Part shown: positions 32,111 to 39,577 of the stretch, in pieces | Layout of the letters: the number at the start of each line of letters is the position of its first letter | Numbering within the stretch: the first letter of the stretch is position 1 | NCBI GenBank assembly: GCA_018003515.1 | Contig: JAGNDO010000022.1 | Span: 1 to 45,410, forward strand | From: Caldilineaceae bacterium | GTDB lineage: Bacteria; Chloroflexota; Anaerolineae; Caldilineales; Caldilineaceae | Reading direction: 5' to 3' | DNA: 45,410 nucleotides | The notes under the pieces: model-generated | What the model saw: only the letters and a program-made list of their open reading frames with translations | Databases searched by the model: none | What the model was told of the DNA's origin: nothing | Translations under genes and position numbers: made by a program

Positions 32111-32344
32111 CTATCCCAGTCGTACAGTGGGGACGGATGCGGGCTTGGCAAAGACGATCATAAAGGGCAGGGCGATGGCTCCTTCGGGGCAAACGTCCTG
32201 GCAGGCAGAGCAATAGGTGCAGAGATCGGGTCGGTGCAACACGGCCTTTTCTGCCACCTGGCTGAGGGCCTGGGTGGGGCAGATTTCCACACAGGCTTTG
32301 CAGCCGGTGCAGAGGTTGGCATCAATTTCGGGCAACGGGTCCAT
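32111..32344 (-). CDS. 2[4Fe-4S] ferredoxin
   Basis: A 77-residue electron carrier with two complete cluster motifs: CTGCKACVEICP near residues 12-23 and CTYCSACQDVCP near 42-53. The ATG at 32344 gives the standard length; the ribosome site is weak. It is the first gene of a ferredoxin-cupin-protoglobin operon under a dyad promoter (32402-32441). It could supply electrons for NO or N2O handling or for the cupin/globin proteins; the acceptor is unknown. Confidence 0.93.
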   Translation of the reverse strand: MDPLPEIDANLCTGCKACVEICPTQALSQVAEKAVLHRPDLCTYCSACQDVCPEGAIALPFMIVFAKPASVPTVRLG

Positions 32345-32401
32345 GATCTCTGGCTCGCTTTCGGGTGTTGGCGAACTGCGTCGCGCGGAGGGGTTGCCTC
32401 T

Positions 32402-32441
32402 AACATAGCAGACGGGGTGGGTAGGTGCGAGGACAAAAGTC
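32402..32441 (-). promoter_or_regulatory. Ferredoxin operon promoter with GAC-n4-GTC dyad
   Basis: On the minus strand the site reads GACTTTTGTC (+ strand 32432-32441, centre 32436.5), followed downstream by TATGTT (+ strand 32407 to 32402). The offset from dyad centre to -10 is 29.5 bases, as at the other promoters. The predicted leader is about 50 bases. Confidence 0.7.
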
Positions 32442-32449
32442 GCATTCAG

Positions 32450-33160
32450 TTAGACATCCGCCTCTTCGGCCAGGCGGTCGGCGTCCAGGATCACGATGCG
32501 GTGGCGGTCGAACTCGATCACCCCGTCTGTGGCCAGGCTGCGCAGGGAGCGGCCCACCATCTCGCGCACGGTGCCCAGGCGGCTGGCCATCTCTTCCTGG
32601 GTGAGGAGGCGGGGCACGTCGTCGCTTTCGTTGGCCTGGGCCTGCCGAAGCAGCAGTTGGGCCAGACGGCTCTTGACGCTGCGCAAGGAGAGATCCTCCA
32701 CCAGCCCCAAAAGCTGACGGGTGCGCTTGGCCATTGTGCCGATCAAGGCCCAGGCCAGGGGCGGATAGCGATGAACGATACGCTCCAACTCTATGCGGGG
32801 CACACACCAGACCACGGCATCTGTGAGGGCGATGGTGGTGGCCGGGTTGGGGCCACCATCCAAGGCCGCCACATCGTTGAAGGTCTCCCCGGGGTGGATC
32901 ATGTGGACGATCTGCTCCCGGCCATCCTTGGACATGCGCAGAACCTTGATGGTGCCGCTCTCCACCATGTATAGCCCGGCACAGGCATCCCCTTCCCAAA
33001 AGATCACGTTCCCCGAAATCAAACGACGGCGTGAGGCCACCTGGGCCACAGCCGCGTAGATCTCAGCATCCAGCCCCTTCAAATAAGTGACCTGGCTCAG
33101 GATCTCTTCAATAGATTGGGATGGGAGCGGAGAATTCTTGTGGGAAACGCTGTTGGGCAT
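32450..33160 (-). CDS. Crp/Fnr-family transcriptional regulator (copy 2)
   Basis: A 236-residue regulator with a cyclic-nucleotide-binding-like barrel (GETFNDVAAL, PNPATTIAL) and a C-terminal winged helix. The recognition helix is VREMVGRSLRSL, giving the CRP-like R-E-x-x-G-R pattern, unlike copy 1. It lacks an FNR-type Cys cluster. Both regulators share a GETFN-D/E-V and PNPAT core, so they are paralogs of one subfamily. It is encoded on the same strand upstream of the ferredoxin operon, which has a dyad promoter in the gap (32345-32449). One of the two is the likely binder of the GAC-n4-GTC sites. Confidence 0.92.
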   Translation of the reverse strand: MPNSVSHKNSPLPSQSIEEILSQVTYLKGLDAEIYAAVAQVASRRRLISGNVIFWEGDACAGLYMVESGTIKVLRMSKDGREQIVHMIHPGETFNDVAALDGGPNPATTIALTDAVVWCVPRIELERIVHRYPPLAWALIGTMAKRTRQLLGLVEDLSLRSVKSRLAQLLLRQAQANESDDVPRLLTQEEMASRLGTVREMVGRSLRSLATDGVIEFDRHRIVILDADRLAEEADV

Positions 33161-33276
33161 AGATCAAACCTGTGCTTTTCTTTGGGTGTAAATCTGTTCA
33201 ACCATCGTCCCACATTTTAGCCATTTTGACAAAGCCATCCAAAGCAGAGATTGGGGGACGGGTTCTTCAAAAGGCA

Positions 33277-33305
33277 TTGATGGCTTGAAGCGAGTGTGCT
33301 ATACT
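33277..33305 (+). promoter_or_regulatory. Sigma-70-like promoter
   Basis: TTGATG (33277-33282), a 17-base spacer and TATACT (33300-33305) form a good vegetative promoter for the large FG-GAP gene, with a start near 33312. Confidence 0.7.
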
Positions 33306-33346
33306 TCGCCCTCCTGTCCCTGTATTCCATTTCCGGAGACCTCATC

Positions 33347-36300
33347 ATGCCCACATTCCAATTCGCCGGTCCGTGCCGTTGGTCAGCCCGCTTCTTCTTT
33401 GCCTGTATGCTTGGACTGACAATTCTGGGCGGCCAGCAAGTTCTGGCTGCCTCGGTCCTGGCCCCTGTCCCGGCCCTCACCCAGGCCGATGTGATCGAAT
33501 TTGCCAATGCGGCCACCTGGTTTTCGCCCAAGGCCTACGACGCCCGGGACGCGGCCTGGGGCGATGTGGACGGCGACGGCGATCTGGATCTGGTGCTGGC
33601 CATCGCGTCGGACACCTTCACGGACACCGACCCAAACCTGGTCCCGTCCCTGATCTTCCTGAACCAAAACGGTGCGTTGCCCCTCTCCGCGGACCAGGCT
33701 ATCGTCCTGGCCAAGGGCAAGGCCCGGGCCGCGGCCTGGGCAGATGTGGAGAACGACGGGGATCTGGATCTGGCCCTGGCTTTCGAGGGCAGCGCCAATC
33801 TGCTCTACATCAACAACGGGCCAGGGGCGGACGGTAAGCCCGTGATGACCCCCTTCAGCCTGGGGGACACGGACCCCTCCGCCGCCCTGGCCTGGGGGGA
33901 TGTGAACGGGGACGGCTTCTTCGATCTGGCCGTGGGCAATATCTGCCAGCCCAACAAGCTCTACCTGAACAACGGGGGCGCGTTGCTGATCAACAGCCCC
34001 ATCAGCTTTGGCGGCAACCGGGCCACCGTCTCCCTGGATTGGGCGGACATGGACAACGACGGGGATCTGGATCTGGCCGTGGGGGATACCAACAGCGACC
34101 TGATCCTGACTGACGACTGTACGGGCACGCTTGAACAGGGCTACCCCAAAGTATTCCGCAACACGAGCGGCCAACTGGACCCCACGCCCTATTGGATTTC
34201 GTACCAATCCAGCGAAGTCACCCAGGTGGCCTGGGGGCGCATGGATGGGGACGCCTTCCCAGAGTTGGCCGTCTCCAGCTATGGTAGGGCCCCGGGCGAT
34301 GGCAACACCTCCGTGGTCTATCGAAACATCTTTGCCCAGGATGCCCTTGGCCTGTTTGATTCTACCCCTCTGGAACTGGGCGAGCGCAGGGCCAACGACG
34401 TGCAGTGGGGCGACGCGGATGGCGACGGCGACCTGGATCTGCTTTTGGCGACCCTATTGCAGGAAATGGTCATTTTCGACAATATGAATGGCGAATTGAA
34501 CACCAGTCCAAGCTGGCTCTCTCCCGAATCCAGCCCGGCCCAGGGGGTTGATTGGGGCGACATGGACAACGACGGGGATCTGGACATTGCCGTGGCCAAC
34601 CGATTTTCAGCCAGCGCCGTCCATATCAATCTGGCCAGCACCACCATGCAAGAGATGTTGGCTGTGGGCGTCAAACCCATCTTTGGGTTGGCCTGGGGAG
34701 ACATGGACAATGACGGGGATCTGGAACTGGCCGCGGCTGTAGATTGTTTTGAACCCGTTTCCCAGAACATCAAGGTCTATGGCAATCAAAATCGAACCCT
34801 GACGCCGGAGCCGGTCTGGACCGCGGTAGATGCCACATGCAGTCGAGATGTGGCCTGGGGGGACATGAATGGGGATGGCCGCCTGGATCTAGCCGTGGCC
34901 TCAGACGGCCCCACCCGGGTTTATCTCAATGTCAACGGTATGTTGCAGCGCCAGCCCGCCTGGACTTCGACCGACAGCGACGCCTCTTTCACCCTGGCCT
35001 GGGGGGATGTGGACGGCGACGGAGATCTGGATCTGGCCGTGGGCGGTATATTTAGTTCGCTAAGTGCCAAGCAACTGCGCATCTATACCAACAGCAATGG
35101 CATGTTGGCCCCCACGGCGACCTGGGCCTCGAACGAGCCGGGAATCATCCGGGACCTGGCCTGGGGGGATGTGGATGCAGACGGGGATCTGGATCTGGCC
35201 GTGGCCAACTATGGCCCTACCGTACTCTTTCTGAACGAGAACGGCACCCTCTCCACCGCGCCCGGGCGGGTGTGGACAGCCGGCGACGAGGATGCGTCCG
35301 GCGGGGTGGCCTGGGGAGATGTGGATGGGGACGGGGATCTGGATCTGGCCATGGCCAGCAACGAATCCCAGAACAAAATTTACCGAAACGAACAGGGGCG
35401 GCTCAACCCTGTGGCCGATTGGCTCTCTTGGGACAACAGCTTCACCACCTCGGCGGCCTGGGCCGATATTGACAGCGACGGAGACATGGACCTCTCCACG
35501 ACCAACGAACAGTCCCAGGCTGACCGCATCTATTTCAACGCCAATGGGGTGCTGCAAACCGGTGCAGAGGGCACATGGATCTCGCCGGATCTGCTCGCCT
35601 CGGTCAGCCAGGCCTGGGGGGATATGGATGGGGACGGGCAGCCCGAACTGGCTATCGGGGCCTATGATCTCAGCAGCGGCCCCATGCCCATCCGCATCTA
35701 TCAGATCCAGACCGCGGCCAGCGCCCGGCCCCGACTCACCATTGGTCTGGCCAGCGATGCCATCACCACATTCAGCGGCCAACAGGTCAGCACCCTGGCC
35801 CCGGCGGATGGCTACGCGGTGCCGGGGGTGCGCCAATCCGGCATCATCCCCATCACCTATACGCTCTTCGACGACGCCAGCACCCCCTTTGGCCAGGTGC
35901 GGGCCTTCTATTCCCTGGACGGCGGCGGCAAGTGGATTCCGGCCATCCCCACGGCAGACACCCAGACCACGGATCGGGCCAGCCGTCCCTTCCCCAGCAA
36001 GACAGCGGCCAATACCCATCTCTTCAAATGGGATGTGGCGGCCAGCGGCTTTTTTGGCCAGAGCGATAATGTGGTGGTGCGCATGGAGGCCATCCCCAGC
36101 CCCAAGGCCAAGGCAAAGGGCGTCCCCGGCTCCCAACAGTATGCCAAGGCCAGCAGCCAGAGCTATCCCTTCCGGGTGCGGGGAACCCAGGTGCGGGTCT
36201 ATGCCGAAAGTGTAGGGGCCGCCAACGTGGTCCCCGGCGCGTTGGTTTTTCAACTCCCCAGCGGGCAGAGCGGGGCGGCCACGGTCATCGGGCGGGGCAG

Positions 36301-39196
36301 CACGCTCTTCACCACGGGCGCTGGGGGCTATTTGCAGGGCCGCGGCGCGTTGAGCGTGGGAGATAAACTGGTGGCGATGGCCCCCATCACCGCCACGGCC
36401 AAATATACGGTCTACCAGACCAGCGCCATCCCCACCCTTGCCGGCATGACCCCCTTCACCATGACCGCCACCGGGGTGCAGAATCTGGTGGTGTCCAGCC
36501 AGACCCCCCTGATCCTCTTCAATCTCTCGGTCTCCTTGGAATGGGACGCCCGCAAGGACACGGCCTACCTCACCCAGCTCGACGCCGACCTGGGCCGGGC
36601 GTCGGAACTGCTCTACGATGTCACCAATGGCCAGGCGGCATTGGGATCGGTCACAGTCTATCATGATCGGGCCAACTGGGAAGGCGCGGACATCCGCATC
36701 CACGCCACCAACCGCCTGCGCCCCCACGCCACCATCGGCGGCTCGGTGACAGAGGTGATCCAAAAAAACCTGCCCAACGGCAGCGATCCGGCCATTCAAC
36801 TGGCCTTCTTCCCCGGCGCGGTGGAGATGCCCGCCTCGTGGAATCGCTTTGGCGAGTCGTCCGGCTCTTTGGGCGAGGATTGGCCCCGAGCCTTGGCCCA
36901 CGAGTTCGGCCACTATCTATTCTTCCTTTTAGAGGACTACCTGGGCTTTGACAGCGCCGGACTGCCCATTGCGGTCTCCACCTGTCCCAGCCTGATGGGC
37001 AATGTCTATCTCGACGAAAATTCCGAGTTCCATCCGGCGGCCAGTTGGGCCAGCCCGGCCTATGGCTGTCTTTCCACCTTGCAGCATCAAACCCTGAAGC
37101 GCTCGGACTGGGAGACTCTCGTTGCCTTCTATCCCTGGCTCAAGGCCCCTACCCAGTCCTATGTCAACCAGTTGGCCGGGCCATCCACCCTACCCCTGGC
37201 CGTGACGAAGATCAATTTTGTGGCCCCCGCAACCCCGGCCACTACCCTGGATGTGCCCTCCTTCTATTTGGTCAGGCCCGATGGGGGCCGCTATCTGGCC
37301 TCGTCCTCGGCCCGAGCCTTCCGCTTCCACGAGGGCAACCTGGTGGATCTGGGCGAACCTCGCCAGGATCGGCTGCAAGCCTGGGGCACCCGCACGGGTA
37401 GCGGAGATCGGGTCTGCGTCTTCGACATGGCCCCGAACGCCCCGGTCGTGGGCTGCCTGACCGTGCAGAGCGGCGTCACCCAGTTGACGGTGCAGCCCAC
37501 CCCAGACTGGCTGCCGGACATCGTGGTGGCCCCGGTCACCACCAGCACCCTGGCCCTGACCGTCTACAAGATGGACGCCGGCCTGGATCTGCGGGTGCGG
37601 GTCTATGCCACGGACCGCCCCCTCACCACCACCCTCCCGGCGCAGATCCGGCTGGTCTATGATGTGGCAACCCAGGCCTACACGGCCACGTTGCCCGTCC
37701 ACCTAGCCGCCAACCTGCATCTGTGGGACGCCAACAACCCGGCCCACGAGCTGATCACCGACTTCACCCTGGGCGGCGCGCCGGATTTGGGGCTGGGCAA
37801 CGGCTTCACCATCCGCCTCACCCCCGGCTCCACATACGTAGACGACCAAGGGGTCACCCAAACCGTCGGGCCGCAGGGGGCGATCCTGACCCTGGGGTCC
37901 GGCGCGGCCCTGCAACTGGGCAGCGGCACCGCCACGATCTTGGGCGGGGGGTCGGCCCTGCAATTGGGCAGCGGCACCGCCCTAGTCCTAGGGTCGGGCA
38001 CGGCCCTAGTCCTGGGGTTCGGCACAGCCTTGGTCCTGGGGTCAGGCACAGCCTTGGTCCTGGGGTCGGGGAACGCCCTGATCCTGGGGTCGGGGAACGC
38101 CTTGGTGCTGGGATCGGGCACGGCCTTGGTGCTGGGATCTGGCACCGCCTTGGTCTTGGGATCCGGCAACGCCCAGGTGCTGGAGGATGGCAACGGCCCG
38201 GTGCTTTCGTCGGACGGGCAGGTTGTGCTCTACGTGGACTCTCTGGACTTTGCCCCTGGCCAGTTCTACACCTTGCAGCCGGCCACCCGTGTGCCCAACC
38301 CGCCCAGCTATGCCACGGTGGTGGGTCAGCCCTACCGCTTGGCCGCGTCACCGGGCGCACCGGCCATCGTGGGCAGCTCCATCTCCTTCCGCTACATGGG
38401 GCGAGATGTGCCGCCGGGGGAGGAGAGCTTCCTCAAGGTCTGGTTCTACGATCAGGCCACGAGCGACTGGCGGCCCTTGCCCACTACGTTGGACACGGTG
38501 CAGAATTCCGCCGCGGCCACGGCCCAAGGATCCGGGCTGTATGTGCTGATGTCCAGCATCGAGATCCCCCTGCGCAGCGCCGGGTGGAATCTGATCTCCT
38601 ACCCGGTCCAGGGCAGCCGGACCGTGACCGACGCCCTCAGCTATCTGGCCGCCCGGCAGACCGATTGGTGGGTGTTGGGCTACAAAGACACGGACACGGC
38701 GGACCCCTGGCGGATCTATGCGCCCCAGCCGTCTGCGCTAAATCCGTTGATCACCCTGACGACCCTGGACTTTGGCCGAGGCTACTGGATCCACGTCAGC
38801 CAGCCCATCACCCTCTACATGCGGGGAGCGGGCAACGCGGGGCGGCAAGCCACCACATCCGTGGCCGGGCCGCCAGCCACGTTCTACGGACGTGTGCTGC
38901 CCACAGAAACCCTCACCCCCAAGGCGGGCATGACCGTTCAGGCTCGGGTCAACGGACGGATTTGTGGAAAAAGTAGCACCCGATTGGTCAACGGCCGGAT
39001 CTGGTATCTTGTCCACGTCAGCGCCGACGACGGGGGGGGCTTTGCGGGCTGCGCTGGCGCTGCAAGCCAAATCCAGTTTGAGGTGGACGGACAGCCCATC
39101 GGCCCGGCACGGGTCTGGCAGAATGGGGTCATCCAACAATTGGATTTGGGCGGATCCGGACAGCAGAGCATCTATCTGCCCTTGGTGCGCAAATAA
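33347..39196 (+). CDS. Giant secreted FG-GAP/VCBS protein with HEFGH motif
   Basis: A 1949-residue secreted protein. A signal peptide (about 1-35, ending near VLAAS) leads to about 14 FG-GAP/VCBS repeats (65-785), each with a Ca-binding D-x-D-x-DG-x-x-D loop such as DVDGDGDLD. Residues 1000-1250 include HEFGH at 1185-1189 in ALAHEFGHYLFF, a zinc-metallopeptidase motif, with CPSLMGN downstream as a possible Met-turn. Residues 1510-1610 hold an LGSGTALV octapeptide array. The C-terminus ends SIYLPLVRK, a tail found on many Chloroflexota secreted proteins. The ATG at 33347 is chosen because GGAG lies 9 bases upstream and the signal peptide follows; the frame opens earlier at 33296 but that overlaps the promoter. 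Confidence 0.85.
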   Translation: MPTFQFAGPCRWSARFFFACMLGLTILGGQQVLAASVLAPVPALTQADVIEFANAATWFSPKAYDARDAAWGDVDGDGDLDLVLAIASDTFTDTDPNLVPSLIFLNQNGALPLSADQAIVLAKGKARAAAWADVENDGDLDLALAFEGSANLLYINNGPGADGKPVMTPFSLGDTDPSAALAWGDVNGDGFFDLAVGNICQPNKLYLNNGGALLINSPISFGGNRATVSLDWADMDNDGDLDLAVGDTNSDLILTDDCTGTLEQGYPKVFRNTSGQLDPTPYWISYQSSEVTQVAWGRMDGDAFPELAVSSYGRAPGDGNTSVVYRNIFAQDALGLFDSTPLELGERRANDVQWGDADGDGDLDLLLATLLQEMVIFDNMNGELNTSPSWLSPESSPAQGVDWGDMDNDGDLDIAVANRFSASAVHINLASTTMQEMLAVGVKPIFGLAWGDMDNDGDLELAAAVDCFEPVSQNIKVYGNQNRTLTPEPVWTAVDATCSRDVAWGDMNGDGRLDLAVASDGPTRVYLNVNGMLQRQPAWTSTDSDASFTLAWGDVDGDGDLDLAVGGIFSSLSAKQLRIYTNSNGMLAPTATWASNEPGIIRDLAWGDVDADGDLDLAVANYGPTVLFLNENGTLSTAPGRVWTAGDEDASGGVAWGDVDGDGDLDLAMASNESQNKIYRNEQGRLNPVADWLSWDNSFTTSAAWADIDSDGDMDLSTTNEQSQADRIYFNANGVLQTGAEGTWISPDLLASVSQAWGDMDGDGQPELAIGAYDLSSGPMPIRIYQIQTAASARPRLTIGLASDAITTFSGQQVSTLAPADGYAVPGVRQSGIIPITYTLFDDASTPFGQVRAFYSLDGGGKWIPAIPTADTQTTDRASRPFPSKTAANTHLFKWDVAASGFFGQSDNVVVRMEAIPSPKAKAKGVPGSQQYAKASSQSYPFRVRGTQVRVYAESVGAANVVPGALVFQLPSGQSGAATVIGRGSTLFTTGAGGYLQGRGALSVGDKLVAMAPITATAKYTVYQTSAIPTLAGMTPFTMTATGVQNLVVSSQTPLILFNLSVSLEWDARKDTAYLTQLDADLGRASELLYDVTNGQAALGSVTVYHDRANWEGADIRIHATNRLRPHATIGGSVTEVIQKNLPNGSDPAIQLAFFPGAVEMPASWNRFGESSGSLGEDWPRALAHEFGHYLFFLLEDYLGFDSAGLPIAVSTCPSLMGNVYLDENSEFHPAASWASPAYGCLSTLQHQTLKRSDWETLVAFYPWLKAPTQSYVNQLAGPSTLPLAVTKINFVAPATPATTLDVPSFYLVRPDGGRYLASSSARAFRFHEGNLVDLGEPRQDRLQAWGTRTGSGDRVCVFDMAPNAPVVGCLTVQSGVTQLTVQPTPDWLPDIVVAPVTTSTLALTVYKMDAGLDLRVRVYATDRPLTTTLPAQIRLVYDVATQAYTATLPVHLAANLHLWDANNPAHELITDFTLGGAPDLGLGNGFTIRLTPGSTYVDDQGVTQTVGPQGAILTLGSGAALQLGSGTATILGGGSALQLGSGTALVLGSGTALVLGFGTALVLGSGTALVLGSGNALILGSGNALVLGSGTALVLGSGTALVLGSGNAQVLEDGNGPVLSSDGQVVLYVDSLDFAPGQFYTLQPATRVPNPPSYATVVGQPYRLAASPGAPAIVGSSISFRYMGRDVPPGEESFLKVWFYDQATSDWRPLPTTLDTVQNSAAATAQGSGLYVLMSSIEIPLRSAGWNLISYPVQGSRTVTDALSYLAARQTDWWVLGYKDTDTADPWRIYAPQPSALNPLITLTTLDFGRGYWIHVSQPITLYMRGAGNAGRQATTSVAGPPATFYGRVLPTETLTPKAGMTVQARVNGRICGKSSTRLVNGRIWYLVHVSADDGGGFAGCAGAASQIQFEVDGQPIGPARVWQNGVIQQLDLGGSGQQSIYLPLVRK
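37888..38190 (+). repeat. LGSGTALV octapeptide array (24-nt units)
   Basis: About twelve 24-base units within the FG-GAP gene encode repeats of L-G-S-G-T/N-A-L-V. Most units are near identical in protein but differ at third codon positions, so the array is not brand new. The pattern suggests a regular beta-solenoid. Confidence 0.85.
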
Positions 39197-39204
39197 TCGA
39201 TTGT

Positions 39205-39317
39205 CAGTCGTTCACGATTTTAATGCGGAGTAGGCATCCTCAGATACCAACTCTCTCGGCGAGAGCCGCATCTGAGGATGCTCACTCCGCTTTTTGGGGA
39301 ACAATCGTGAACGACTG
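39205..39317. repeat. Large imperfect hairpin after the FG-GAP gene
   Basis: CAGTCGTTCACGATT (39205-39219) pairs exactly with 39303-39317, and 39225-39245 pairs with 39270-39290 with two mismatches; the apex is CTCTC-GGC-GAGAG. It starts 9 bases after the stop and is likely a terminator or a small mobile palindrome. Confidence 0.8.
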
Positions 39318-39326
39318 AGTGTGTAC

Positions 39327-39452
39327 AAAACAAGTTGGATCGAGAAGTTTGCACCTCCTGACGCAGACCCGTTCGCACCAGGGGGTGCGAACTCCTCAAA
39401 AATTCGGGCCTGCTCCCGCGGCGTTCGCACCCCCCGGTGCGAACGGGTCGAC
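39327..39452. repeat. Paired GTTCGCACC palindrome element, copy 2
   Basis: Palindromes at 39371-39392 and 39423-39444 with the same flanks as the element at 15113-15273, but in opposite order of the two halves. With the large hairpin it fills most of the 380-base gap before the CHAT gene; no other feature is seen. Confidence 0.85.
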
Positions 39453-39577
39453 CAAGCTTTGACGTGAGTTCAACCGCCCGATTGTCTACGTCGAAGTCCG
39501 AACCGGATGCGAACTCATCAAGAGATAAGCGCATTTGAACAGACAAACCCACACCGACCACCCACAGGAACAGACCT

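Noticed and set aside
35060-36913. A 617-codon minus-strand frame inside the giant FG-GAP gene
   Set aside because: Antisense shadow of the FG-GAP repeats, without family motifs.
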